From Acidiferrimicrobium sp. IK (GTDB lineage Bacteria; Actinomycetota; Acidimicrobiia; Acidimicrobiales; Palsa-688), in NCBI RefSeq assembly GCF_025499425.1, contig NZ_JAIMCB010000006.1:124001-188000 (forward strand): DNA of 64,000 nucleotides, written 5' to 3'. Both the position numbers and the translations under genes were made by a program. The notes below the pieces were generated by a model. It was not told the DNA's origin. It saw only the letters and a program-made list of their open reading frames with translations, and searched no databases. Position 1 is the first letter of the stretch, and each line of letters starts with the position of its first letter. Below, piece by piece: positions 9,358 to 17,785 of this stretch.

Positions 9358-10629
9358 GTGGACATGGAGCTACCCGGCGAGCTGCAGGCTTACCTGCACG
9401 AGCTCGACGAGTTCATCGAGCGGGAGATCCGCCCCCTCGAGCAGGCCGACGACAACATCCGGTTCTTCGACCACCGCCGCGAGGACGCCCGCACGGACTG
9501 GGACCGAGGCGGCCTTCCGAGCCGCGACTGGGAGGCGCTGCTCGGCGAGGCCCGCCGCCGGGCCGACGCCGCCGGCCACTACCGCTACCCGCTGGCCGAG
9601 GAGTACGGCGGCAAGAACGGCACCAACCTGGGGATGGCCGTCATCCGCGAGCACCTGGCCGCCAAGGGGCTCGGGTTGCACAACGACTTGCAAAACGAGC
9701 ACTCCATCGTCGGCAACAACGTCGGGGTGCTGCTGATGCTGGCCTACGGCTCGGACGCCCAGAAGAAGGAATGGCTCGAGGGCATGCTCGCCGGGGAGCG
9801 GGCCTTCGCGTTCGGGATCACCGAACCGGCGCACGGCTCCGACGCCACCCACATGGAGACCACCGCGGTGCGCGACGGCGACGAGTGGGTCATCAACGGA
9901 GAGAAGACGTGGAACACCGGCGTGCACGTCGCCGAGGCCGACTTGATCTTCGCCCGGACGTCGGGCGACGCGGGAGACGGCGACGGCATCACCTGCTTCC
10001 TCGTGCCGATGGGCACCGACGGGTTCACCGTCGACGAGTACCTGTGGACCTTCAACATGCCCACCGACCACGCGCATGTCACCCTGCGCGACGTCCGGGT
10101 ACCCGACTCGGCGGTGTTCGGAGGGGTCGGCAAGGGGCTGCAGGTGGTGCAGCACTTCTTCAACGAGAACCGCATCCGTCAGGCGGCGTCCTCGCTCGGT
10201 GCCGCCCGCTACTGCATCGCCCGGTCGGTCGAGTACGCCAAGGCCCGGGCCCCGTTCGGCAAGCCGCTGGCCAGCAACCAGGCGATCCAGTTCCCCCTCG
10301 TCGAGCTGCACACCCAGTGCGAGATGCTCCAGGCGCTGATCCGGCGGACCGCGTGGGGGATGGACACCTACGGCACGTTCTCGCAGTCCGAGTACGTATC
10401 GATGTGCAACCTGTGGGCCAACCGGCTGTGCTGCGAGGCCGCCGACCGCGCGATGCAGGTCCACGGCGGGATGGGCTACTCCCGCCACACTCCCTTCGAG
10501 CACATCTACCGCCACCACCGCCGCTACCGGATCACCGAGGGCGCGGAGGAGATCCAGATGCGCCGGGTGGCCGGCTACCTCTTCGGGTACATGAGCCGCG
10601 GCACCGCGAAGGGCGTCGCCGCGCAGTGA
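9358..10629 (+). CDS. Acyl-CoA dehydrogenase (ACAD10/11 or LvaC-like context)
   Basis: A 423-residue acyl-CoA dehydrogenase. The GTG at 9358 is chosen because a strong Shine-Dalgarno stretch (GGAGGGGAGG, 9342-9351) sits 6 bases before it; a GTG at 9334 is in frame but has no such site. It carries FGITEPAHGSDATHMETT for flavin and substrate contact, WVINGEKTWNTG, and VHGGMGYSRHTPFEHIYR with EGAEEIQMRR at the C-terminus. Its stop overlaps the next gene, a kinase fused to DUF6285, by four bases (GTGA), a translationally coupled pair. Bacterial ACADs paired with such kinases and the human ACAD10/11 fusions act on 4-phosphoacyl-CoA; assigning that reaction here is inference. Confidence 0.93.
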   Translation: MDMELPGELQAYLHELDEFIEREIRPLEQADDNIRFFDHRREDARTDWDRGGLPSRDWEALLGEARRRADAAGHYRYPLAEEYGGKNGTNLGMAVIREHLAAKGLGLHNDLQNEHSIVGNNVGVLLMLAYGSDAQKKEWLEGMLAGERAFAFGITEPAHGSDATHMETTAVRDGDEWVINGEKTWNTGVHVAEADLIFARTSGDAGDGDGITCFLVPMGTDGFTVDEYLWTFNMPTDHAHVTLRDVRVPDSAVFGGVGKGLQVVQHFFNENRIRQAASSLGAARYCIARSVEYAKARAPFGKPLASNQAIQFPLVELHTQCEMLQALIRRTAWGMDTYGTFSQSEYVSMCNLWANRLCCEAADRAMQVHGGMGYSRHTPFEHIYRHHRRYRITEGAEEIQMRRVAGYLFGYMSRGTAKGVAAQ

Positions 10630-12065
10630 GCACCCCGCTCGACGACGCCGCGCTGCAGGAGATGCTCGCCAGGGCGTTCCCGGGACGGCGCGCCACCCTC
10701 GACCGCCACGTCCGGCTGTCGGCGGGGGCTTCGCGCCTCACGGTGGCGCTGGACGCCACCGTCGAGGGCCGCCCGGAGCGGCTGATCCTGCAGATCGACG
10801 CCGACACCCCCGCCAGCCCCGACGGGGAGGCCACAGCGACGCCCAGGTTCCTCGGCGTCGCCGGCCAAGCCGCGGTACTGCAGCGAGCCGCGGCAGCCGG
10901 AGCGCCGGTGCCGCCCGTCGTGTGGGCCGATCCAAGCGGGGACGTGCTCGCAGCCCCCGCCCTCCTGTCCGCCCGGATCGACGGCGAGACCCTGCCGCGG
11001 CGCATCCTGCGCGACCCGGCGCTGGCCGGCGCCAGAGCCCGCTTCGCGGCCGACTGCGGCCGGATCCTGGCCGCGGTGCACCGCGCCGAGGTCGACGGCC
11101 TCGACCTCCCCGCCCCCGACCCGCTCGACGCCCTGCGCCGCTCCCTCGACGAGACCGGCGAACCCCGCCCGGCGTTCGAGCTGGCGTACGCCTGGCTGGT
11201 CGAGCACCGACCGGCGCCCGGCGCGGTCGCCCTGGTGCACGGCGACTTCCGCCTCGGCAACTTGATCGTCGGTCCCGACGGTGTGCGCGCCGTGCTCGAC
11301 TGGGAACTGGCCCACCTCGGGGACCCGCTCGAGGACCTGGGCTGGCTGTGCAGCATCGCGTGGCGCTTCGGCGAGGCGCTACCCGTCGGCGGGATGGGGC
11401 AGCGCGACGAGCTCTACGCCGCCTACCAGGCCGCCGGCGGCGACCCGGTCGACCCGGCCGCCGCACGATGGTGGGAGACCTTCGCTGCCCTGTCGTGGGG
11501 CGTCATCTGCATGCGCCAGGCCCGCCGCCACCTCTCAGGCGCGTCGCGTTCGATGGAGCTGGCCGCCATCGGCCGTCGGGTCTGCGAGAGCGAGTGGGAC
11601 CTCCTCGGGCTGCTGCCGTCCCCTGCATCCACGCCCGACCCCGGCCGCCGGCCCCGGCCGGCCCCCACCGCCCAGCCCGACCCCGCCGCCCAGCCCGACC
11701 CCACCGGCGGCCTGCACGGCCGGCCCACCGCCGGCGAGCTGCTCGACGCGGTCGCCGAGTGGCTGGAGGGCGACATCGGCCCGAGGGTAGGGGAGGAGCA
11801 CCGCTTCCACGTCCGGGTGGCCACCAACGTCTTGCGCACCGTCGTACGGGAACTGGCCCTCGGCCCGTCCCAGTCCGCGGCGAACGACGCGCGGCTCGCC
11901 GCGCTCGGCTACCCCGACGACGCCGCGCTGGCCTCCGCGATCCGCTCCGGGGCGCTCGAACCCGGCAAGGACGCCCAAGTGCGCGCCGCCATCGAGACGG
12001 AGGTGACCGACCGACTGGCGGTCGCCAACCCCCGCTACCTCGAGCAGCGCGCCCCGAGCGCCTGA
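10626..12065 (+). CDS. Phosphotransferase (APH-like kinase) fused to DUF6285 domain
   Basis: A 479-residue protein starting at GTG 10626, overlapping the acyl-CoA dehydrogenase stop. Residues 1 to about 340 form an aminoglycoside-phosphotransferase-like kinase: the catalytic loop VHGDFRLGNLIV (HxDxxxxN) and the metal-binding LDWELAHLGDP are intact. After a Pro-rich linker with a repeated AQPDP motif, residues from about 370 to the end (PTAGELLDAVAEWLEGDIGP to NPRYLEQRAP) match DUF6285. That domain is often a separate small protein encoded next to such kinases. Beside an acyl-CoA dehydrogenase the likely substrate is a hydroxyacyl-CoA, not an antibiotic. In Pseudomonas putida levulinate catabolism LvaA is a kinase needing the small partner LvaB; this fusion may be the same arrangement in one chain. 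Confidence 0.87.
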   Translation: MSTPLDDAALQEMLARAFPGRRATLDRHVRLSAGASRLTVALDATVEGRPERLILQIDADTPASPDGEATATPRFLGVAGQAAVLQRAAAAGAPVPPVVWADPSGDVLAAPALLSARIDGETLPRRILRDPALAGARARFAADCGRILAAVHRAEVDGLDLPAPDPLDALRRSLDETGEPRPAFELAYAWLVEHRPAPGAVALVHGDFRLGNLIVGPDGVRAVLDWELAHLGDPLEDLGWLCSIAWRFGEALPVGGMGQRDELYAAYQAAGGDPVDPAAARWWETFAALSWGVICMRQARRHLSGASRSMELAAIGRRVCESEWDLLGLLPSPASTPDPGRRPRPAPTAQPDPAAQPDPTGGLHGRPTAGELLDAVAEWLEGDIGPRVGEEHRFHVRVATNVLRTVVRELALGPSQSAANDARLAALGYPDDAALASAIRSGALEPGKDAQVRAAIETEVTDRLAVANPRYLEQRAPSA

Positions 12066-12236
12066 GCGGCCCGCTTGGCCGACCGCGGAGGCAGCGGCCT
12101 ACGCTCGGGCCCGGACCGCTCGTCCCCCGGCCCGCGGGCGTGCCCGTCGCCGGCCCGGGGTATGCAGCGGCTGCGGCCGGCGCCCGCCGCCGGCCGTGCA
12201 GAACCCAGCTCCCCTTAGCTCCCGAGGAGGCATTCG

Positions 12237-13229
12237 ATGCCCGCATCCCCCGTCCGTGTCGCTGTGACCGGAGCCGCTGGCCAGATCGGCTACAGCCTGC
12301 TGTTCCGCATCGCCAGCGGGCAGCTGCTCGGACCGGACCAGCCGGTCATCCTGCAGCTGCTCGAGATCACACCGGCGCTGGGCGCCCTCGAGGGGGTGGT
12401 AATGGAGCTGAACGACTGCGCGTTCCCGCTCGTGTCGGGCATCACGACCAGCGACGACCCCAACGTCGCGTTCGGCGACGCCAACATCGCGCTGCTCGTC
12501 GGGTCCCGGCCCCGCACCAAGGGCATGGAGCGCGCCGACCTGCTGCAGGCCAACGGCGCCATCTTCACCGTGCAGGGCAAGGCCCTCTCCGACAACGCGG
12601 CCTCCGACATCAAGGTCCTCGTCGTCGGCAACCCGGCCAACACCAACGCCCTCATCGCCCAGCAGTCGGCGCCGAACATCCCCGCCGAGCGGTTCACGGC
12701 CATGACCCGCCTCGACCACAACCGGGCCCTCGCCCAGCTTTCCGCCAAGTCCGGCGTCCCGGTCTCCGACATCTCCCACATGACCATCTGGGGCAACCAC
12801 TCGGCGACCCAGTACCCCGACGTCTACCGGGCCCGCATCGGCGGCAAGCCGGCCGCCGAGGTCATCAACGACGAGGCGTGGATCGAGAAGGACTTCATCC
12901 CGACCGTCCAAAAGCGCGGCGCGGCGATCATCGAAGCCCGCGGCGCGTCGAGCGCGGCGTCCGCGGCCAGCGCCGCCATCGACCACGTCCGCGACTGGGT
13001 CGCTGGCACACCCGCCGACGACTGGGTGTCGATGGCCATCCCCTCCGACGGCAGCTACGGCATCCCCGAGGGCCTCATCTCCTCCTTCCCCGTCACCACC
13101 AAGGACGGCGCCTACTCGATCGTCGGCGGCCTGGACCTCGACGAGTTCTCCCGGGGCCGGATCGACGCCTCGGCCGCCGAGCTCGGCGAGGAGCGTGACG
13201 CGGTTCGCCAGCTCGGCCTCATCAAGTAA
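12237..13229 (+). CDS. mdh: Malate dehydrogenase
   Basis: A 330-residue NAD-dependent malate dehydrogenase interconverting malate and oxaloacetate in the TCA cycle. ATG 12237 follows a clear ribosome site (GAGGAGG, 12224-12230). Seen: nucleotide-binding [18 protein letters not shown] at the N-terminus; [15 protein letters not shown] with the substrate-binding arginines; [12 protein letters not shown]; the catalytic Asp region [14 protein letters not shown]; and the catalytic histidine segment [14 protein letters not shown]. The length suits the cytosolic-type group found in actinobacteria. It is monocistronic: 170 bases of spacer precede it and a strong hairpin follows the stop. Confidence 0.97.
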   Translation: MPASPVRVAVTGAAGQIGYSLLFRIASGQLLGPDQPVILQLLEITPALGALEGVVMELNDCAFPLVSGITTSDDPNVAFGDANIALLVGSRPRTKGMERADLLQANGAIFTVQGKALSDNAASDIKVLVVGNPANTNALIAQQSAPNIPAERFTAMTRLDHNRALAQLSAKSGVPVSDISHMTIWGNHSATQYPDVYRARIGGKPAAEVINDEAWIEKDFIPTVQKRGAAIIEARGASSAASAASAAIDHVRDWVAGTPADDWVSMAIPSDGSYGIPEGLISSFPVTTKDGAYSIVGGLDLDEFSRGRIDASAAELGEERDAVRQLGLIK

Positions 13230-13246
13230 CCGGTCGGAGAAAACAC

Positions 13247-13292
13247 GGCGGGCGTGGCCACCGACTCGGTGGCCACGCCCGCCTCATTTCTC
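13247..13292. terminator. Strong bidirectional hairpin after mdh
   Basis: Perfect 18-bp inverted repeat, arms 13247-13264 and 13266-13283 around a single C, followed by a T-rich stretch (CATTTCTC). It lies between convergent mdh (+) and a small minus-strand gene, so it can stop both transcripts. Confidence 0.85.
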
Positions 13293-13304
13293 AACCTCGA
13301 ACGC

Positions 13305-13523
13305 CTAGACGGCGATACCGGGCGGGAGCACCACACCGAGGCGGTGCAGGTAGTTCAGCTTGCGCTCGACCGCCTCTCGCCAGACCTTGAGGTCGGCCTC
13401 GAAAACAGCTCGGTCACCGTCCTCGCAGGCGTGCTCGAGCTCGTCGAACGCCGCATCCTCGGCGTCCAGCAAGCTCCTGTACTTCGCCAGGAAACCGTCG
13501 TCGATCACCTCTGCCAGCTGCAC
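13305..13523 (-). CDS. Small conserved-type hypothetical protein (72 aa)
   Basis: A 72-residue acidic, helical protein (EVIDDGFLAKYRSLLDAEDA, DLKVWREAVERKLNYLHRLG). GTG 13523 is chosen because GAGGGAGGT sits just upstream on the minus strand. I do not recognise a family. It has no membrane segment and no cysteine cluster; its single Cys lies in ELEHACEDGDR. It is convergent with mdh and ends just beyond the shared hairpin. The alternating charged and hydrophobic pattern suggests a short helical bundle. The clear ribosome site and the compositional fit support a real gene. Confidence 0.6.
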   Translation of the reverse strand: MQLAEVIDDGFLAKYRSLLDAEDAAFDELEHACEDGDRAVFEADLKVWREAVERKLNYLHRLGVVLPPGIAV

Positions 13524-13628
13524 CTGTGGTACCTCCCTCGAAGCGTTTGCCGAGCGTATCTCCCCGGCTCGGGCGTTGTCTGCCTGGCGGCGGCGATGGG
13601 CGACGGCGTCCGGTTCTAGGGTGATTGC

Positions 13629-13880
13629 GTGCGCCGCTCGATCGACGATCACCTCGACGACCACCCCGCCGACGACGACGAGCGGCCGCCGGCGAGCTGG
13701 GCGGTGGGGCTCTCCGACGACTGCGACGCCTGCAACGACCTGCGGGTGGTGCTGACCGTCGAGGAGGCCGGGCGGGCCGGGTACGGCACCGTCGCCCACC
13801 TGGCGCCGGTCACCGCCCGCCGGCTGCGGGTGGCGCTGGCCGACGCCCTGCGGGAGCTCGGGGAGGAGCCAGGCCCGTGA
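13629..13880 (+). CDS. Hypothetical small protein (83 aa)
   Basis: An 83-residue soluble protein from GTG 13629. The N-terminus is rich in Asp and His (DDHLDDHPADDDE), followed by LSDDCDACNDLRVVLTVEEAGRA with a CxxC pair and a helical C-terminus (TARRLRVALADALRELGEE). I do not recognise the family; the CDAC pair could bind metal. Its stop overlaps the start of the DUF2087 regulator by four bases (GTGA), so the two are probably co-translated. Confidence 0.6.
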   Translation: MRRSIDDHLDDHPADDDERPPASWAVGLSDDCDACNDLRVVLTVEEAGRAGYGTVAHLAPVTARRLRVALADALRELGEEPGP

Positions 13881-14473
13881 GCGACCGGCCCCCGCCTCCC
13901 GCGGGAGCCCCCAGCGGCCCGGTCCACCCGGGCCGGGTGCTGGCCGCAATCGCATCCGAAACCCGCCTCCGGGTCCTCGCCGCGGTGGTCCTCGACGGGC
14001 CGCTCGGCGCGGAGACGGTAGCGGCGCGCGCCGCGGTGTCGCCGGCGGAGACCCGCCGGGCGCTGGCCCGGCTGGCGGAGGCCGGCGTCGTGACCCTCGA
14101 CGGCGAGCTCGGGTGGCGGGTCGCGTTGGACTCGCTCGGCGCGTCCGCCCGGCTCGGTTCCGCTCTGCAGGTCGTCCCCGACCCGGGCCAGGAGGCCACC
14201 AGCCCGCAGCAGGCTGCGGTGCTGCGCGCCTACCTGCACAACGGGCGGCTGCGTTCGGTCCCCGCTCAGCGCCAGAAGCGCCTGGCGGTGCTCGACTGGC
14301 TGAGCCAGAAGTTCGAGCCGGGCAAGGTGTACAGCGAAGCGGAGGTCACCCGGACCCTCGAGCGTTACCATCCAGACCACGCCGCGCTGCGCCGGTTCCT
14401 CGTCGACGAGGGGTTCATGGCCCGCCGGGAAGGCTTCTACTGGCGGGCCGGGGGCACCTCCGAGACGGAGTAG
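13877..14473 (+). CDS. DUF2087 domain protein with ArsR-like winged-helix N-terminus
   Basis: A 198-residue protein. Residues about 18-80 resemble an ArsR-type winged helix (HPGRVLAAIASETRLRVLAA, AAVSPAETRRALARLAEAGV). Residues about 130-190 match DUF2087 (RQKRLAVLDWLSQKFEPGKV, YSEAEVTRTLERYHPDHAAL, RRFLVDEGFMARREGFYWR), a domain seen in bacterial transcriptional regulators. It probably acts as a DNA-binding repressor. Its target and ligand cannot be read here. GTG 13877 overlaps the upstream stop. Confidence 0.8.
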   Translation: MSDRPPPPAGAPSGPVHPGRVLAAIASETRLRVLAAVVLDGPLGAETVAARAAVSPAETRRALARLAEAGVVTLDGELGWRVALDSLGASARLGSALQVVPDPGQEATSPQQAAVLRAYLHNGRLRSVPAQRQKRLAVLDWLSQKFEPGKVYSEAEVTRTLERYHPDHAALRRFLVDEGFMARREGFYWRAGGTSETE

Positions 14474-14479
14474 CCCCGC

Positions 14480-15433
14480 TCAGGGGATCGGCACGTACGC
14501 CGCGCCCTTGCCCGAAGGCGCCAGGCTGCAGGCGCTGAGCGCGTTCGTCCCGGCGAAGATGTCCGCTTGGACGACGTCGGCTCGGACCCGGATGGCGGCC
14601 TGTTCGGCGGCGGTGGGGCCCGCGACGGTGGAAACCTGCCGTCCGGTGGCGCCCGGCGCGGCGGGCTTGGCGCCCGTGGTCCCTCCCGCGGCGAGGGCGG
14701 CGGCCAGCTGGGACTCGTCGGTGGCGTAACGGCCGAGCGTGTCCAACCAGTCACCGACCGCCGGCGCCGCGGCCGGAGCGACCGGCACCGACCGCAGCTG
14801 CTGCTGCACCAAGGCGACCGCGGCCGATGAGCGCTGCGCTTCGCCCGCCACGGCGCTGGTGTCGCCGGGGGTGGTCATGGCCGTCGTCGCCGGCGTCCGC
14901 AGCGGGCCGAGACCGGCCTGGCAGATCGACGTGGCCCGGGCCACGAAGCCGGCGTCGCGCCCCGCCGCGCTGCTGACGATCCCGGTGCTGCGGTTGACCC
15001 CGACGACCGTCGCCGCCATCATCAAAACCGCGCCCACCACCAGCGCGCAGAACACGATCAGCGGCCGGCGGCCGGGCACCCACGGCGCCGTCTCGAACGC
15101 CGAGCCGGTCCCGTAGCCGCCCGGTCTCACCGTCCCGCCGGCGCCGGCCGCGGGGCGGATCAGCCGCTGGTGCCGCCCGCTCCTGCGCCGCTCGGCGAGC
15201 GACCCGCGCGTCCCGGCCGGTAGGGGCATCGGGCGCACCGGGCCTTCCAGCACGGGCCCGCCCGGAGCGGTTTGCAGGTTGCCCCAGGACGGCTCCGGCA
15301 CCACCTCGGTGTCCGACAGCGCCCAAGCGGGCAGCGACCGGTGACGCCCCGACCAACCACGTCCGTGCCAGTGCCGCATCCGGGTCGGGTCATCAGGGTC
15401 CCGGTACCACCCGGGCGGGCGCCGCGCGGTCAC
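14480..15433 (-). CDS. DUF2510 domain membrane protein
   Basis: A 317-residue protein with a DUF2510 domain at the N-terminus (PPGWYRDPDDPTRMRHWHGR), a short tryptophan-rich module common in actinobacterial membrane proteins. A Pro/Arg/Gly-rich cytoplasmic segment follows, then one membrane helix at about residues 127-149 (LIVFCALVVGAVLMMAATVV) and a roughly 165-residue Ala/Thr-rich outer domain with two conserved-looking cysteines (SICQAG and LSACSLAPSG) that may form a disulfide. It is convergent with the DUF2087 gene and probably co-transcribed with the SCP2-like gene upstream of it. Its function is unknown, probably at the envelope. Confidence 0.72.
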   Translation of the reverse strand: MTARRPPGWYRDPDDPTRMRHWHGRGWSGRHRSLPAWALSDTEVVPEPSWGNLQTAPGGPVLEGPVRPMPLPAGTRGSLAERRRSGRHQRLIRPAAGAGGTVRPGGYGTGSAFETAPWVPGRRPLIVFCALVVGAVLMMAATVVGVNRSTGIVSSAAGRDAGFVARATSICQAGLGPLRTPATTAMTTPGDTSAVAGEAQRSSAAVALVQQQLRSVPVAPAAAPAVGDWLDTLGRYATDESQLAAALAAGGTTGAKPAAPGATGRQVSTVAGPTAAEQAAIRVRADVVQADIFAGTNALSACSLAPSGKGAAYVPIP

Positions 15434-15464
15434 CGGTCATGGCCTCCCGGACGTGGTGCCCGGC

Positions 15465-15878
15465 TCAAGCACCCTGTGATCCCCCGCCGTTCCCATCGCT
15501 CCCATCGTCCCATGTCGTGGCCGCTCGCACCACCTCCGGAACCGGATCCATCCCGGCGAGGAGCGGCTGGTTGGCCGCCATCCGGGCGGTGTCGCCCCCG
15601 ACCCGGATCTTCCCGGCGCTCAGGGCCGCCTGCACCGACAGCCGGCCGCTGGCCACGGCCGAAGCGGTCGCGTAGTCGCTGGTGAAGGTCATGTCCGGCG
15701 GAGCCACCGAACCGCGCTCGATGCGCGCCCCACCGTCGCTGACGAGCACCTGGTAGCGGACCTCCCCGTCAGGGGTGCCGGTGACCACCTGCTGCAGGGT
15801 GATGGTAGGAGGGCCCACCGACTCCGGCTGCGCGCGGCGGAGGTCGTCGAACCATTGGGCGGAGAGGAACCGGCTCAT
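15465..15878 (-). CDS. SCP2 sterol-binding-like domain protein
   Basis: A 137-residue protein starting at ATG 15878 (MSRFLSAQWFDDLRRAQPE). The central pattern YQVLVSDGGARIERG, PDMTFTSDYATASAVASGRL, QAALSAGKIRVGGD matches the SCP2/sterol carrier-like fold (GKI and a nearby acidic turn), which binds hydrophobic ligands such as acyl chains. The C-terminus is a disordered Gly/Ser tail. It lies upstream of the DUF2510 gene, 31 bases apart. Confidence 0.8.
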   Translation of the reverse strand: MSRFLSAQWFDDLRRAQPESVGPPTITLQQVVTGTPDGEVRYQVLVSDGGARIERGSVAPPDMTFTSDYATASAVASGRLSVQAALSAGKIRVGGDTARMAANQPLLAGMDPVPEVVRAATTWDDGSDGNGGGSQGA

Positions 15879-15940
15879 GTTGCTCTAGGAATAGCAGCGA
15901 TCCGGGGGTTATGGCATCCCGGAGACGGCGGCGGGGGAGG

Positions 15941-17395
15941 TCAGGGCGTGACCGACTGGTACAGCGCGGTGGCGCCGCCGTCAGCCGGGGCGCTCCCGAC
16001 CGCCGGCGCGACCGTCGCCGCGCCCGGCTGCGCGGAGTTGGTCGAGGGGTGGTGCGGGCCGGCGGGGTGAAGGGTGACGACCAGGCCGAGGGCCAGGCCG
16101 GCACCGGCCAGGGTGGCGCCGACGAGCGTCCGCCCGGAGCGGCGCCCGCTGTGAGCCTCTTCGCCTCCCATCGGCACGCCGCCGGTAGCGGCGTCGCCCG
16201 CGGCGTCGCAGGTGTCTCGGTATGCGTCGGTGTAGGTGTCTGTGAGCGCGACTACAAGCGTGTCTGTAAGCGAGGCGGCGGCCCCGTCGGCGGCGGTGGC
16301 CGCCACGGGTGCGGGCTCGGGCATCGCGTCGCCGGCGGGACCGGCCGGGGCGCCGCTGCGGGTCAGGACGCCCGCAAGGCGGCGAGGGCCGGTACGCAGC
16401 CGGCGGGCGGCCCGCTGCAGGTTCTCCTCGGCCCGTTCCGCTCGGCCCGGCCCCCGATCGAGGTCCGCGCTCAGCTGCTCGAGCCCGTCGATCTCGCCGC
16501 TGGCCACCCAACGCTCCCAGGCGTCGTCCTCGCAGACACCGCCGCCCTGGCGGTCGGCCAGCACCGCCAACGACGACGGGAACGGCGTCGGCGACCGGCG
16601 GGACGCCGCGCTGATCGGCCGGCGCCGGCGGGCCGGGTTGGCCCCTGCGTCTGGCTTGGCGGCCTTGGCCGCTGTGGGCTTGGCTGGCTTGGGGTTGGCT
16701 GCTGTGGGCTTGGCTGCTGTGGGCTTGGCTGGCTCGGCGGCTGCCGGCTCGGCGGCTGCCAGCTCGGGGGCGCCGGCTCGGGGTTCGGCGGCTGGTTTGG
16801 CCGCGGCTGCTGGCTTGGCTGCGGCTGCTGGCTTGGCTGCGGCTGCTGGCTTGGCGGCTAGGCGCCGGGTCGCAGCAGCGGGCTTGACGGCCACAGCCTC
16901 CTTGGCGGCAGCTGCGGGCTTGGCGGCGCCGCCTCGCTTGGCGGCTGCCGGGGGAGCGGGGGCCGCCGGCCGGGTGGGGGAGCCGCCCCCCGGAGCCTCA
17001 GCGGAAGAGTCGACTCTTTGGGACGCCCGCGCCGGTGAGACCAGGGGGCGGGTCCTGCGTGACCTGCGGGCGGGCTGAGTAGCCTCAGGGCGCCCGGCCG
17101 CCTGGGACGGCGCGCCGGCGGCGCTAGGACCGGCGGTGGGGGCCACCGGCCCGGGGGTGGGAGCCGCCTGACCGGAAGCGGTCGCGGCCGGCGCGGCTGT
17201 GTCCGGCTTGGCGGCGCGCCGCCAGCCCCCGACGTGCGCATCGAGAGCGACCATGGCCCGGGCCGCGGCCCGGAACGGACCACGCCCAGAGGTAGCGAGG
17301 GCTTCTAGGCGTTCCCCCGGGTCGGGTTCGAAGCCGTAAGACCCGACCCACGCCGCAACGTCGGACGGCCCATCGTGGAGGGGCACATCAGTCAT
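15941..17395 (-). CDS. Ala/Lys/Pro-rich repeat protein with C-terminal membrane segment
   Basis: A 484-residue protein beginning at ATG 17395 (TDVPLHDGPSDVAAWVGSYG). The N-terminal 60 residues look folded (GERLEALATSGRGPFRAAAR). Residues about 70-260 are low complexity, including repeated AAAAKP and KPTAA motifs like histone H1 tails. Next come a short folded region (CEDDAWERWVASGEIDGLEQ), a TDTYTDAYRDT stretch, and a single hydrophobic segment near the C-terminus (TLVGATLAGAGLALGLVVTL) with a short outer tail. I do not recognise a family. Basic Ala/Lys repeats suggest binding to DNA, teichoic-like polymer or cell wall, but this is speculative. The DNA repeats underneath are listed separately. 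Confidence 0.6.
   Translation of the reverse strand: MTDVPLHDGPSDVAAWVGSYGFEPDPGERLEALATSGRGPFRAAARAMVALDAHVGGWRRAAKPDTAAPAATASGQAAPTPGPVAPTAGPSAAGAPSQAAGRPEATQPARRSRRTRPLVSPARASQRVDSSAEAPGGGSPTRPAAPAPPAAAKRGGAAKPAAAAKEAVAVKPAAATRRLAAKPAAAAKPAAAAKPAAAAKPAAEPRAGAPELAAAEPAAAEPAKPTAAKPTAANPKPAKPTAAKAAKPDAGANPARRRRPISAASRRSPTPFPSSLAVLADRQGGGVCEDDAWERWVASGEIDGLEQLSADLDRGPGRAERAEENLQRAARRLRTGPRRLAGVLTRSGAPAGPAGDAMPEPAPVAATAADGAAASLTDTLVVALTDTYTDAYRDTCDAAGDAATGGVPMGGEEAHSGRRSGRTLVGATLAGAGLALGLVVTLHPAGPHHPSTNSAQPGAATVAPAVGSAPADGGATALYQSVTP
16803..16856. repeat. 18-bp tandem repeat inside the Ala/Lys-rich gene
   Basis: Three adjacent copies of GCGGCTGCTGGCTTGGCT (last copy one mismatch) at 16803-16820, 16821-16838 and 16839-16856. 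In the minus-strand frame each encodes a hexapeptide unit of the AAAAKP type. Related imperfect units extend from about 16660 to 16800, so unit number may vary between strains. Confidence 0.8.
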
Positions 17396-17785
17396 CGCAT
17401 AAGCCTTTCGGCGTGCGGTCGGCGGTCTCCTGCCTCGCTCGGCAAGCTGGCCGGTAACCGCGGCGTTACACGCCGCCAGGAACGGCGCAAACTGGACAGT
17501 GCATCTGTAGCCCGAACGGCCGACGGGGGCCGGCGCCGGTGATCGGCGTGCTTCGGGGCCACGCCGCCCCCGACCCCCGCTTCGAGCGCCACTTCTCCAC
17601 GGCGCTTCGTGGTCAACTGGCTCTCGAAGCGGTCGGCCGAGCCTCCGGCGCTCACGATCCCGCCGCCACCCCGCCCACCCCGCCCCCGCCGCCACCCCGC
17701 CCCCGCCGTCACCCCGCCCCCGCCGACGTCCGGACGCGGCGGAGGGCGCCCCGAGGGCGCCCTCCGCAACAACCCAAACCGCCGG
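17396..17785. other. Non-coding spacer with C-rich repeats
   Basis: About 390 bases between sdhB and the upstream end of the Ala/Lys-rich gene. It holds a 7-bp inverted repeat (17460-17466 / 17470-17476), a strand-biased run of CACCCCGCCC and CCCCGCCG units (about 17660-17735), and the sdh hairpin at 17739-17767. No convincing gene was seen on either strand. Confidence 0.6.
17739..17767 (-). terminator. Hairpin after sdhB
   Basis: Perfect 12-bp stem (17739-17750 / 17756-17767) with a 5-base loop, 19 bases beyond the sdhB stop. There is no T tract on the minus strand, so termination may be hairpin-only or the hairpin may protect the mRNA end. Confidence 0.65.

Noticed and set aside
10626..11640. 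Aminoglycoside resistance gene
   Set aside because: APH fold only; the operon with an acyl-CoA dehydrogenase and the fusion to DUF6285 point to metabolism, not drug resistance.
17660..17735. C-rich repeats as an origin or recombination site
   Set aside because: Simple CCCCGCC runs with no DnaA boxes, no dif-like palindrome and no neighbouring replication genes.
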